From Kappaphycus alvarezii (taxonomy: Eukaryota; Rhodophyta; Florideophyceae; Gigartinales; Solieriaceae): 64,000 nucleotides of DNA. The stretch lies in contig NADL03000037.1 in assembly GCA_002205965.3 (NCBI GenBank), forward strand, positions 124,001-188,000, read 5' to 3'. The stretch's first letter is position 1; the number at the start of each line of letters is the position of its first letter. Shown one piece after another: positions 10,226-24,150 of this stretch. Below the pieces are notes generated by a model that was not told the DNA's origin, did no database searches, and saw only the letters and a program-made list of their open reading frames with translations. The translations under genes were made by a program, and so were the position numbers.

Positions 10226-13200
10226 GGTGAACAGGGGTGGCGGTACTGGAAGGGCAGCAGACGAAAGCAAAAGGGTTGAGGGTGAAGTACTGAAATGGAC
10301 TAAGCGGGATTGGGGCGGGTGGTGAAACTGAAACCTGCGATAGAATGAATGGTTAGGGACTGCTGTGGCTTCCGCAGGCCCACATCTGGAAGTGCTCTCC
10401 GATGCGATGGGTGCGGCTGAGAGAGGGCCAGATTGTGCACTGAGGTTGCATTTCCGCTGACACTTGTTACTTTGTTGTTACAGTACTGTACAGTAACCGT
10501 ACACAAAATTATGCTGTAAAGTTTGTGCAGCACTGACGTGCTTTTTTCTCCTGCTTTCGCACTGTGTAGTTTTGTTGCCGTGTTACAGGTAGTTCTGTTT
10601 ACACTGTAAAAGGGTATGATCCTTTGATTGCGACTTGCTAAAGGAAGGCTTGTGCCCCCACATCCACCCTCGAAGGCTGCTATACAGTACAGTACAGAGG
10701 CGTACCCGGTGCTAACTTACGTCGCGCGGAACGTGGCCGTTCGATTGGTGCTAACTCAAAGGCACGCTGCCACGGCCATTATGTCTAACTCGGCATGCCT
10801 GCTCCCTGGCACTGGGCCGACTCTTTAGGGAAAGTTATGTAGCGTAACTCAGTGACGACTTCTCCGATATTACGCACTTCCGGCGGCGTGGGTGTAACCG
10901 AATAAATCTTCCATGCATTAAAATAACTCAAAATTCCTCCTAAAGGGGTAATTGTTGCCATAGGACAGGTATTCATTTTATTTTTACTGCTGGATGCCAC
11001 TACTGACAAGCTGGTAACCAACTGCCCCCTGCGCAGCAATCACATTCATGTAACTTTCAACCACAAAAGAAAACAGTCCACGGATGGCTTTCTCATCTAC
11101 TTTACCCCAACAGTCGTTAGTGCAGGCCCTTGAATCAGTAGTGGAAGAAAGACGACGATAATCAGCGTAAACTGAGCGAGCTCGAGTCCCTCATAGATTG
11201 TTTACAGGGATCAGGCCCGGAAACATCGCAAGTCACTTCTTAAGCCTGATTTCCTCCACTGGAGAGCAGGGCCTAGTGATAATAAAAGAGCGAGCAGGTG
11301 CATTATCTCGCTGGTAAATCCAGTCAACTGAAAAGCTTTCAGTAGACCACGGAAGCATTCTTCCCAACAACTTCACATAATCCTTCCCATTCAGACGATA
11401 TCTTACCTACCCTAAATTGATCCTACCATATACCCAAAATTCAGCCAAGATCATTAAATTATTAGCATCATGTTGACGCATTGATATCACTAATTCTTTC
11501 AAAAAATACCAATAGCCTCTCAAGTCATCGAGACCATCGAAGTTGAACCTTTTCACATCACTAACAAAAAAACCTCCACCATTTGTGTCCTTTCATTGCG
11601 TGATTTATTGACCATTCAATCTGCAATTCTTTATGTTGTGGAGCTAGAGGAGGATTCTTTGAATCAGCTTGAAGCAAAGATTAGTGCTTCGATTCAGATA
11701 TGGCATATGAGGCGTGCTGATATCTGCAATTAAAGTATATTTCGCAGGACTATAGCGCTTCTGGTTGAGTTCAATGCCGCTGGTTGAGCCTTATTTCACC
11801 TCTAACTGTCATTGTTTGGCGGTTGGTTTACTTTTTATGCGAAATATATGCTGCGGGATTGCAATTGAATGATCAGGTGACATCCCCTGATCGGTCTGGG
11901 TGTTTTGATATCAGAGAAAGGGTAAGTCATCTCTCCTGGAGTGCACAGGACTTTGACTGCACTTTTTGGGTGATTTAAGTATCCTGTGATATTTATTTGG
12001 CTGCAAGAATGGGACGGGTGGCATTGGGATGCTTTTGAGCGGGAATATTATCATTTCCTATTAAAGGGTGAAGTGTGCGGGCTCAAATGGGTTCAGTCTC
12101 CTATTGAAAAGATCATTGTAAATACACAGTAAAATGACCTTTACTTTAACAAGATGCTTTCCATAGAAATTATTGCTGTCTCTGAACAATATTACTGTAT
12201 GTTGATCGAGGCTGTTGCATTATCTTACAGTGAGTATCTCGTATCTCGCTGTGAGCTCGGAGATAACCCTGGTGACACACAGGATGACGAAAAGGGTTAT
12301 AGGCAGAAGCGGCTGTGACAGAGTTGGACATCCAGAGATAGACCTAAAAGAAAGAAAAGACAACAAGAACAGAAGCCGCTACAATAAACAGACACGAGCC
12401 TAGTATTCCATTGTTTGTTTAAGTCTCAGCCTTCGAAATGTACATTATCCCAATCGTTTTACTTTTTTACTGTACATATGATGTTTACGTTGCGGTCTTG
12501 GGGAATATCCAATGGAATTAGTCACCTTACAATATTTTACTAGGTCTACAGTATATACTAAAGATTTTCTAAATTGAAATGAGTTCATGGTTGCAAAATG
12601 ATTAGCATTCAATTTAATTTATCACTTTGCGCCAATCTATTGGATAATTTAATAAAATGAAGACATAAATTTGCAATTATACGAGTAAATATTGAATAAA
12701 AACTTTAAATTTATTTTAATAAAATAAGCAAAATTTGTTTTAATCATTTGTCAGATTCAACCTCACTACTAGCAAGCTCTACAGCACGAAACCGCAAATC
12801 AATAAGACGGAGACGCATATTTCGATATATCTTTTGACAGAGCTCTCTTTTATTGATAATACTGTGACAAATTGAGTACAGAAGCTTATTTTAACCGCCT
12901 ATCATGGATCCATCGTCATTCCTCAGGGAAAGCATTTGGATGCAGATATTTTTCAAAGAAAAAACGTAAATAATGGATCATATTGGTCCTCTTTTCATAT
13001 CCATTTGCCCCTACGAAGTTCCATTTTAAATAAAATGTAAAAAAGAAATTTTCATCAATAATTCGATCAAAGGCTACTTTTCGGTTGAGTAATTTAGCCT
13101 CGCGGAGAAAAAGCACTGTGCCAAGCCTTTCAAGGCGCTATTTCTTGAAAAATTTTACCAGCGCCTTGGTACCCGTTATCCATTTGTTCTACCTAATGGT

Positions 13201-16200
13201 CTGGATAATTACTGGAGAGTAAACCAATGTCTGTTATAAACCCTTTCAAATCCTTCTTTTGTAGCGCCTTCTGGTGGAAAGAAATATAACGCTTAAAATA
13301 TTTTCCAGTCCGACAAATATACTTGATATTGACAAGAACTATTACAAGAAATTCCATTTGAAAGAACGCTTGTCTCACCTTTATGCTCATATAACTTGAG
13401 TTTTCCTCTGAAGGGTGTTTTTTCTTGGAAGTTTTCCAGAAGGGCGATACCAGAGGGGAGATTTACTTGCTGAAACATTGCATTTGAAGCGTACCGTGCG
13501 AACGGAAAATGGAGACATTTATTTCCGTCTTTGATAAAACACCCAAAATTGAAGTCTGAATCGTTTTATTTCGACAAGGATATCGTACTGTAGTTCATAC
13601 AGAAAGTAGATCAATTTTTTTTCATCACATGTTCAAAAAACCTTCCTTTTAAATTAAGTGCTTTGCCATGATTTATCATTGCCAACCAAGCTTCAAGACT
13701 GCAAGTAGCATGACAAAAACATATTTTTCATAAGTGATACGTTTTTAGACCTGGTCTGAAGTTGTAGCGCTCAAGTGTTTTGTTTGTACAGCTGTTCCGA
13801 ATCGTTTGAAACTCCGAAGAATTGAGATTTGTCATGTTTTGGATGGCTTGAGGGACTTCTTAATCATAAAATTACATCGAAAAGTGTGAATTACTTGGCC
13901 GTTATTATCAATGTTTTTTGGAAGAACGTCATTATATTTCTCTAGATCTCAGTCTCCTTCTAACCGCGATATCGGCGAATAGCTCGAGTTAATTTCCAAC
14001 GTCGCAGTATTGTAAGGGATGGGCGGCTTATATTGAGGAATTGAGGAGAATATTGGGATAGAGAGGATACAGTTGAGGGTCATACTGTGCCATAGGGGGT
14101 TATGAAGTTGCAGGACTGTGTTTCATGAGCCTAGAGGGATGCCGGACACATTCAGGTTTTGTAATGACTGAGGCGTTGCCGAAATGAGTGGGAATTCACT
14201 TTGATTTTGGACTGATAGTACATATAATTATGTTTCAAAATCACGTACAATAAGTTTTACTTGTTTTCGATTTTTGAGGGATCAATACATAGTTACTGAA
14301 TTCCATTGTACCATCACCCCTTTTCACCATTTCTTAGGGGAGTTTGAGTTTACCCCTATCTTTGATAGAGGGGTTTACTGAAAAACTGTAAGTTTGGGTA
14401 GGAAGTTTGTTACTAAAGACATTTAGGGATATGCAGAAATGCAACTCTTCCTTTCTTATGAATTTGCGTTCAAACCAAGATTCAGTATTAATAGTTCGAA
14501 AAGAGAACCATTTTCCAATGAAAAGTAAAAATAAATAAATGTTGGTATCCGCTCTCTTTGCTGGTAGGGTGAGGTCCCATCTGTGCCTGCCGATGCATTG
14601 CACGTATGTAGATAATAACATACAAATTGACCTAGCAAAAACCATGTTATCTATTTTAGTAAAAAATCATCCTTTTTTTGCCATGCAATAATATTACGCC
14701 TTTTTTGTGAATGAGCAAGGCGAAGGTTGAGGAATCTGCGTATATTAGAGACAAGGCTCCTCGATATACATGGTTACAGATTAAACCAGGGTTTATTCAC
14801 ATCAGACCGAGAGGCTGCCGGAAATAGATCATAAGTAGAAATACTAGGTCCATATTATAGACAAATTCTCATCAGCTCAAGGAATTACACAGCAGAATGT
14901 GTCTGTTCCATAGCTCTTAAGCTGCGTTAAATACCAAAGAAGATGAAGAGGTTTGGTACCATGACACATGTCATCATTTGTAAGTATCACACTTTCGAAG
15001 TAACAACTGAAGCTTTTACAGGAGGGGAACTAATATTCTGGGTCCTTATAAAGCTGCAAATCTGGCGCACTAGTTACAGGTTTCAATCCAATGAGACTGA
15101 ACTCTGCAAGTGGATCTGAAATGAGAGGGTTCAAGCTGTATCTTTTTTTCAAACTCATGTGGGAGTGGGCAGATTTGAAATAATTAATTACACCTGTAAT
15201 TAGAAAAACTAAATATATTTAATGCTTTAAAAATATTTCATTTTAATGTATTGATCGTTCTAAAACGTCTGGATTCATCTAATTCGCTTAATAATTGAGA
15301 TATTTGAAATGTATTTTACACCAACAGAAATTTGTTGCAAAGAGGCAACGCAGGCGCAAACATGAAAACAAACAGGAATAAAATACATGGTTCAACAAGT
15401 TTTTTTATCAGAGACGCTGCACTATGATAAATTTGCAAACCACATGCACATCATCCGAGTTTTATTGCATTCCCTGAATCCGCTGATGTCTCACAATACA
15501 TGAAACAAACGTGGACTAGCCAAGTGTGGCAAAAAAAGGGCGCTTGTTTTTACTAAACCACTAGGTGTTCTATGAAAAACAGCCTGCGTGTTCATATCAC
15601 CAGAAAGAAGCATAACAGACCAGAAATCCATGACCAAAAGCTCCTTGAAAAGAAAATATGTACGACACTAGTACATATCCATCTTGTTCATTTAAGCATT
15701 TTTACTATTACTCACTTCATTAGCTTTTTTTAGTGCTCTGCGAATGGAGTTCAATGCTGCCCATAAGGTTAGTCCTTTGTGTCTCAGTGAAGACGCCTAC
15801 GTTTAGCGCCAAAACATTTTGGCTTACTATTCAAGAAGACAACGATGAGGAAAATGACCCACCGAATTCAATCTTCGAAGCGTTCTATGAAAAGAGTAAA
15901 TGTCAGGAAAATGTGATATTTTCATCCAGTTCAGCTTGATAGTGTGTGGAAACCGTTCCGAGATGACATAGAGTGAACCCTTCAAGAATGAAGAGGAAGT
16001 AAAAGAAATTATACTGAAAAAGACTTTTTTTGACGCTAGGTGTTCAAAATGACGGAGGATAGTGATGTTTTCTTGTCTAAATGTGTAACCTAAAAAGTTC
16101 TACATTTTAGCAGAATATTTGGAAGTGTTTCTACCTGTTCTCCGACCTGTCTTATGATCTTTTAGTTTACTTGCATACTGAAAATACCATTATGGATTCA

Positions 16201-19200
16201 ATGATTGACAATAAAACTGTGTTCAACAACTTTTCGATTGCTAATTATGTTACGATGTCATATTTCAACGTGATTGTCGTCCGTCAGGAAGTCTACAAGA
16301 AAGCAGAGAATGTTACAGTAGGAAGTATGTACAATTTGAGTAAAGGGCGGAAGTTTTGGCCCTCTCCAATCGAATGGCTACATGATGCAGCGAACAAGAA
16401 CCAGGGAGCGTTAGTTAACTTAAAATTTTTAGGTCAATACAGTCTTCTCAAAGCTCCAAAAAGCCGCAATCTGGGCCTACTATGGACGATGATGGTCCAT
16501 TGAAGGAAAATTATCCATTCTATGGGGCGGTGGTGGTAGGTAAAGGTTTCTAAGAGATTGAAGCGTTTATAAAGGCTATACCCGACTAAAACGCCCCCGA
16601 ACAGTATTTTAACTTCAGTTAAACCTGCTGATAACAGGAAATTATTCAGGGGAAATGTTTTTGTAGAAAGCTACTAATGGCGTTTGTGCACTTTGTGGAG
16701 CATTATCGAGACAATGTTCAAATGGGCTGAAGGTAACCGTGATAATTGATTTAGGGTACGTTAAAGTTTGAATAATTTACAAATGAAATTTAAACAGTTA
16801 CGAGCGACCGACGGATAGACGGACCGCAAGCTAAAAAATTCACTGAGGCAGTATCGGTCAGTCCTACCTTGACAAATGTAAGCACGTGCAACTGAAATAC
16901 AGTGAGAAACGCAGGCGAATGGTCGATATGTAGTCAAGGTCGGCGGGTACAGGCGAGTCTGATGCCGCGCAACCTCCTATATTTCTCTTCAAAGCCTCTG
17001 AATTACGCAAATATGCAATATAAATTCCTGTAGAATATTGGATTTCTGTGTTTGCTTAAAATTTTACTTTTCGTTCCGGATTTATTAAAGGTACCGAACG
17101 CTCAACATTTTAAAACGTAATTACTGCTCTTCTGACTATAGGCAACTCGTTGATATTTGTGGAAGAGGCTTAATGCACTTTAAAAATAAACATTAAAGTT
17201 CAGAAAGGTAATGGAATAGAAACTAGAGATTGAAAAATCAATGAAAATTCAACCCTGGATGGTCAGATTAATGGCAAGAGTAAAGTACTACTGCTCAAAA
17301 ATATGATTGTGGTAGTTATTAGAGGTATTTACTTCCTTCTATACTTTATTTGCATCCAATTACACCTTCAAGTCATAAAAATTGTACTATATTTCTCCAT
17401 TAGTGCTATATTTATCTGCATTTAGATGTAGTCCCAGCGATAACGAGAAAAGAAAATTGGTCGAAACGAAAGACAGCCTGATTTAAACATTTGCTGCTAT
17501 TTGAATTTGTGTGACTTAACAGAAGATGATTAATTTTGGCGGTCATACATGAGTCCCAATATAGCCACTCTATATACATCATGCTCAGTCAGGTCATTTA
17601 CTTCGAGATATTATTTGGAAATACAGCCCAGAAAGAAATCCGTATCTCTCAACAAAAGTAAAACGGACTTTATGTTTTCGCTTAGCGTGCTAATGATGGG
17701 GATTTCAATGCAAGAAATGATGATAGGTACATTTTTGAATTGTTATCGAGATTCGATGAAGACTAAAATTCAAATAGCTTTCGTTTCGCCAACAAAAAGC
17801 TGATTGATGATTTGGTAGTGGATCTCAAAAAATGTTAAGCAATTTCAGTCTGCTTTTTACAGACTGTTGGACTTATTATCTTGCTTACTCTGTAAAACTT
17901 TTTCAGTAAGCTTTCAACTTGATCCAGATTTAGTTCCTCCAAATGGTGCGAAATAGACAGTGGAGGGGCAAGTACCGTAAAAAAGATACTCTAGTAAGAT
18001 GATTCCAATTCTGATCCTGATGTTGATAAATATCTATTTCAGTCTGCGGGAGTAGGAAGATATTTGAAATGGCCCCATTTATTTAAGACTTATTACATGA
18101 AAGGCGTATTGTATGAGATATTAACAACTAGGGTGCGCATCAATCGCATTTTTGCTGCCGTCATGATCTCAAGAGTACTATACGCTCTTTTTTTATGAAG
18201 GCGTTAATGCTTTGTAAATCAATAAATCTGCTGCATTCAAAAAAGTAAGAATTCTCCATAACATTTGGTCTGATATGGAGCAAAGAAGGAGAATAAGCAA
18301 AAATAATTCGATAGTTGGTGATTTTGAGAGATTTGAGGATAAATTTTGCATGTTGCAAGAAAATAATACGGTTCCTGTTCTTAATATAGTACTTCCTTTT
18401 GTCTTTGAAACTTAAATAGAATAAGAAACTTTGTGTATGAAACAGTGGCACAGCCTACTACACTAAACACAGTCCAAAGTTCAATGATGCAGTTACAATT
18501 CCCGCTCCCTTTACAGATAGCACTTCCTTTATTAGGCTCATCCTATTGTTTAATAGTCTATTTACTATCGTGGTATCCATTGTTGTTGTACTTGGATAGG
18601 TAGCGAAAAAGTATTTACTCTGTTTCAATGATCTTCGTTCCCTTACAGATCTCACTGCGCTACTTGTATTCAATGCAGTTTTATCTTTACTAGTTTACTC
18701 CGAATAAAATAAACAACGGGGTTTGGCTACGTAACAGCCTGAGACAGCGGTCGGTTTGACAAAGTTTTATCCAACCGGTTAACCCCACACAAACAGGCTC
18801 TGTAATCGCGACACTTTTCGGCTCCCTTGAAGGTAGTAATTACTTAATAAAGCTCATTCTATCGTGATTAAATCTACTTTCTACTGCAGTTTCTTCTGAT
18901 TCAGTACTTGGAAAGGTAGAAAATAGGTAGAATCTACTTTTTTCACTGACCGTCGGTATCATACAAAAATCGGCCGCTACCCTTACTCTACGAAATTTTG
19001 TCTCTACTTTTGTAATGAAACTAAAAAGAATATCGAGGTTTGGCCGAGTAATGGTCTGAACCTGCCAGAAGTTTTCAAAAAGTGCAATGAACGGGTAGAC
19101 TTAGCTAAGAGGGGTTTATATTATCCCACGACCCTTTGCTATTTCTAATCATACTCGACCATTCCGTTTCATGAATAAAACATGTTTCACCTATTTTAAA

Positions 19201-22200
19201 GGGTTATTTCAGTATAGTACAGGACTGGTATCAATCGGTTTCCGCCTAGCGCAAAAAAATGAAAATGTATACCATTACAATACTTGAAGTACGCTTATTC
19301 CCGGAACTTGAAGATAAATGGGACCCAGGCAGCTCATATTTCGTTACTTAAACTGTGAAAAATTCTAGTTTAAGAATTCGGGGGGGGGGAGAAGAGACTG
19401 AGAAGCGATTTTGCTGACCTTCCTTGCTGACACTTCCAAACTGCTTGAATTGCGGACATGCGATCACGTCCATTCAATGGAAGTCTACTATAATCTATTA
19501 AACTACGGTTACAGGCTCAGGGACGCTTTCACAGGAAAAAGGTCACTCAAAATCACTCCAAATCAATCTGCATACATATCTTCAAGTCTTGAGAATGTAT
19601 GGAATGTTTTGGGTAAACAGGATAAGAAAATATGCAAAAAGAACATAATAGCTGTTATAAGAAATCGTTTGTGACTGATAGTTGATTATCTGTGATAATG
19701 ATCCCCTAGGCTTGCAAAAATAATTAGTCCCAGTCGAAGAGCAGGCTGGGAAAAACATAAATTACAAATAAGGAGAACTCATTCCGGACGTGGGGGTTAT
19801 ATTCGATGTTGTTTCTAGTGGTTTTCCGGTTTCTGTCCTTTAATAATTTCATTTTTCAGAGTAGATAATTGCACGAGGGATTTTTTAAATAGGAAAATTT
19901 CAACCTTGTTTTGTCTCAATATTCCGTAAACTGGCATCAGAATTTATCATGGAATAAAATTGAACGGAATTACCCTAATATATGGGGGTTATAAATATGA
20001 TAATGAAAAAAAACGCACATATATATTACTCCAAACTTACTTATACCAAGTTATCCTCTGGGTTGAAAAGAGGGCTCTGAAAAAGCAGTGAATTCACCTA
20101 GATGGCCAGTGAGGACAATTTCAATGGAAAGCACGATGTATTTGTTTTAATTAAAGACTTCAAAGATTTCATTAAGATCCAGAAAATTTCTTCTGAAGCC
20201 AATAATATCTCTCCGAGTTCTAGCCCTTTCAATCCAAAATCCTAAATGCATCTGAATTTATTTTAGAAATCATTACTAGTTTGCTTTAAAATTTTCTAAA
20301 AAGAATCAAATATTAAGGATACTTTAAACCAATAGTGAATGAGAAACCCAAACCAGGTAATCTCGAGTGGCGTCACAAAAATGAATTGCTAGATGAACTC
20401 AAAGGTTCCTCTGGGTCTTTGTCTGGAGTCGAGAGGAATCTGATTGATAATTTTTTTTGAGTAAATTGATGGGAGAATTTATTGCGTTTACGAACTCTTT
20501 CGGAGCTGTAGATCATATTTAAGATTTCCAAGGTAAATCATAGGAAACTCGAAAGGGACGTATTCATCGTAGGGAGTTCAGAGATGGAAAGGAATTTTTG
20601 ACAGCACTAAAATGTCCATAAATGGCTTTATGTGTTTATAAGACCCACTTACGTGTTTACACTAGTTTTAGAGTTCCATATCGCCGTAGTAACGCTAAAG
20701 GATTACACTTAGGAATATTATGTCAAACAATCAAAAGGGAAAAATGAAATATTATTTTTCTCCGCAAGACTCTTACTACCAGGTCAGAAAGAGCTTTTCT
20801 CATGGCCGTTTGGGCTATTATGTCCTCAAAAAAGGAAGAAATGAACTTGTTACAGTTCTGAATGGAATTTTGTCACGCAGCCCTTGGGAAACAGAGTCGA
20901 AATTTCCATGATGTGTGACCTGAGGTTTCAAGCTCAAATTTTGATCTTTGAAATTTGAAACTTTCACCGCAAGTGATTTAGCAAGTGTAGAAACGCCTCA
21001 AACTTTGTTGCTATTTAATAAATTTCTGTTTAAGACTTAAGCGGAATGAAAGATGATATAAAATTTGCAGTCATGCAGAAGAATGGCTTCCTTCTGCCTG
21101 TAAATAGGATTATGCTCAGTAAAATAGTATTTATACCCACAATTATTTTGAAAGTTACTACTGGGCCTCGGAAATTGGCAGGGCTCGAAACTTGGCAGGT
21201 TCCTAGATATTTTTCGCAGATATGCGGCGAAGTTATGCAAAGCACCGATACTCAATCGATGCACAATAATCTCCTCATGGCGCCGTAGAGACTGGCTTAT
21301 TGTATGGATCGATCATCTTTATACGAAAAAATCCTCAAAAAAGATTATCGCTTTGACGAAAAAGGTAAAATTATGTAACGTAATGATTATGAACAGCTTT
21401 GCGATTAAGTTACACTAATATTCTTATCTGCCGTTGTATGGAAGTGATCACATCTATTATCACACAAAACGTGACTTATGCTCACTAAAAATGCTCTTTG
21501 TGTAGAAAAGCGGGGAGAACAAGCGACTGAGGAAGAATTTAATTACTTACTTACATACCCAGCTCATTGAATAATCAGTTGCATGTTGACCATCCTTTCG
21601 AGGCCAGACTGTACAATAAGCCTATTATAAACATTATTTACATATTTACGCGGTCCCTTCCTTCTCCTTCGCGGAATTACCATTCCACAGGACAGAAAAT
21701 AGAGTTCCAGAATAATTTGAAGTGTCCTGATACAACATAAACGGTCCAACCTACCAAGATTCCGGCGACCATAAGTTTAATTTCAATATCCCATTCAACA
21801 CCCTCAACTATCTTTCTATCAGGAAAATAAGTCTGCCTGGAGGCGGCAGCAAGACGATTAGCGATTTAAATGGCAAAACTTTACTCAGAATGCTAATAGA
21901 AATCTGCTTCTTGACGCTGATAATATCTGTAAAGAATACTGATACACCATTTCAATTGATTTATTAATATCAAGGCCTGTTTGTTTGAACAGCATTTTGC
22001 ACGACAATAAGAAGATGATTACCTCTGAATCTGGTCAATGTGGAGTGAAGAACCGGAACAAACTGTGGGTACCGGGAACCGAATTTGCGTTTTGCCGGTA
22101 AAATATCCACATTCTTCATTCCAGTACAAAGAAGATCCAAAACTGAGATCTCTGCTAATCAAGGAGGGTTTTTGGATATGAAATGAAGTAGTTTAATTTT

Positions 22201-24080
22201 AAAAGACAAAAAGGGTTTATCCACTCCGAATCCTGAAAAAAGTTTATTCTGTGCAGTAAACTGAAAAATTAATATATAAATATGGAGAAATATATGGAAA
22301 TTCCTGAAATGTACAAGTATATTTACTTCTCTGGAAAAGCTTAATAGTTAGGACCTCACTCAGAGTAATTGCGTTAGCTATTTTCAAGGTAAAGTAAGTA
22401 AGAAAGGTAGGGAATAAATGAAATTCGCGTGCAGCAGCGCGTCGTCTCTATTTCTGAGCAGGTATTTAAGATTAAGTAATGGTCTTTATTTGTTCCAATG
22501 CACGTTAGATATTTTTTTATCTCACTAAATTTGGAAAATTGCCTCATTTTTCTAGGAGATGTCGCAGCATTTCCCCGATCGTTTGAGGGCTATCTATAAA
22601 ATTTCGGAAGGTCTTTTCTAGTCTTCTGTCGGCGAATATGACGCCTTTCAAACTGACCATTTGATTTTTGCACCAAGTTTGCGTGGAGATAGTACTTAAT
22701 GCTGTAGTTTATACTTCGATAACCGTGATTTTATTCCAGTCCTCACAATATATTAAATGTCTGGACATTTTACAGAAAAAATACCATGTTAAAACCAAGA
22801 CGCTTCAATAATTGACTGCTTCTTGCTTTTATTGACACATAAAATGAATAATTGTACTATCCATGAATCATAATAAAGATTAGAACTGAATTAAGGATGC
22901 CTTCAGATACGGCAAAAATTGCAATAACATACTAAAAACGGGACATACCCTGTTTGTATGGGTAATTTCATTTCTATTCGTGCTTTAAAGATCGAAAATG
23001 AATCCAAATTGCAGCCATGCGTCTTAATGTAGTTATAATATTATAAATTGAGAATTATATTTTCCCAGTTCCTAAGAATAGCTCTAACAAAGGCGTGTTG
23101 TGCCAGGGAAAGGTAGAAGGAGATTTTGATTTAGTAGTTTCTACTTCAAGAGTGATCCTCTAGCCCCAAGTTCAGGCTTTTAATTGCAACGAATGATTTC
23201 GGAAAGACGCATAGAAGCATATTCGAGCCCTTGTTGCTGATGGGAAGGGACTTATTGAGTTGTCCTTGCCTATCACTACAAAGATTTTCTGAACATTAGA
23301 AAAGATCACGAGAGAATTTTTGACCTCATAGTAGCCACAATAGCACCTTAAAGGTTGTCTCCGACTGAGCAGTGAAGAAAAATTTGATTCTGGTCCACGG
23401 AATAGAAACATTTTTAATCTAGTTGGAGCTTGAAGATATGCACGAAACGTGAAAAGAACTAAGTAAAATGTCTAATAATCAGTACATCGATGTAAATGTT
23501 TCCAAAACACCTGGAGGCAAACTCACACCGCAAAATACATTTAAATGATACAAACTCAGTTAATGTGATTAATTATAATAAGTAGCCCGTTCAAAACGAT
23601 ATAGATTCTCTTTTGACTAGGATAGCTTCCGGCTTTAGTTAAAAATATACCCCAGAGACATTTTTGGGCCCACTAAGAAGCACTGGCTTCTTCTCAAGCC
23701 CATAATATCGATGTAATTCGCCGTTCACGGCCGGACATAAGAGAGATGGGAAGCAGAGGCGGGAGTTACTTCTTTGATGTCATCTTTTTCAGTCATCTCG
23801 CACCGTAACACGGGAGGGCGAGACAGTTCGACCAGCTGAAATTCTTGAAAATAGGTCTGACCGCGAATCGCATCGCAAAACCGACATTCATCGCGAGTTC
23901 TTGCAGAAGGAGGATCTTTCATGTCCTAATATTCACTTCCACTGGCCTTTACCCTGATTCCTATCCGGTGATAACTGAAACAGCGGGAGGCGTAGACGTG
24001 AGGGCTATGGAAGTTTGTGAAAGGCCCACGGGATATTGACCCAAGGGCATGCTAGGGCTTATCTCACATTTAATGAAACA
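10226..24080. other. AT-rich gene desert, first part
   Basis: Between 10.3 and 11 kb the sequence is mixed, with two CAGTAC clusters (10480-10503 and 10683-10697). The G-rich plus strand at 10100-10215 corresponds to the C-rich 5' part of the phosphatase-like gene. From about 11 kb the sequence becomes AT-rich and all six frames are broken into pieces under about 110 codons. The longest ATG-started frames (for example 16192-16503 and 21046-21288) resemble no family I know, and several are crossed by homopolymer runs such as the G9 near 19381. I see no splice-consistent set of exons. The region is best described as decayed non-genic DNA. Confidence 0.45.
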
Positions 24081-24082
24081 TG

Positions 24083-24150
24083 CCGCCTGGCTGGGGTCGA
24101 ACCAGTGCTGGAAATATGATTACGCATACTGTACCACTGTGCGGTAGTTC
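24083..24150 (-). ncRNA. tRNA-like sequence (pseudogene or tRNA-derived SINE head)
   Basis: The minus strand contains an excellent B box, GGTTCGACCCC (24103-24093), within a T-arm whose stem CTGG/CCAG pairs. Upstream is a box A-like CACAGTGGTACAGTATGC at the right distance. A TATG/CATA stem could form the anticodon arm, but the loop is one base short and no orthodox anticodon can be read. The acceptor strands do not pair well either. A functional tRNA is unlikely. A tRNA relic or a SINE promoter is more plausible. Confidence 0.35.

Noticed and set aside
9725-10270. 181-codon single-exon reading of the phosphatase-like frame
   Set aside because: Reading through ends in an unrelated tail at TAG. 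Splicing at 9756/9605 recovers the conserved family segments, so the two-exon model was preferred.
16192-16503. Possible transposase fragment in the AT-rich desert
   Set aside because: The ATG-started frame of 103 codons shows no catalytic or DNA-binding motif that I can name, and neighbouring frames do not extend it.
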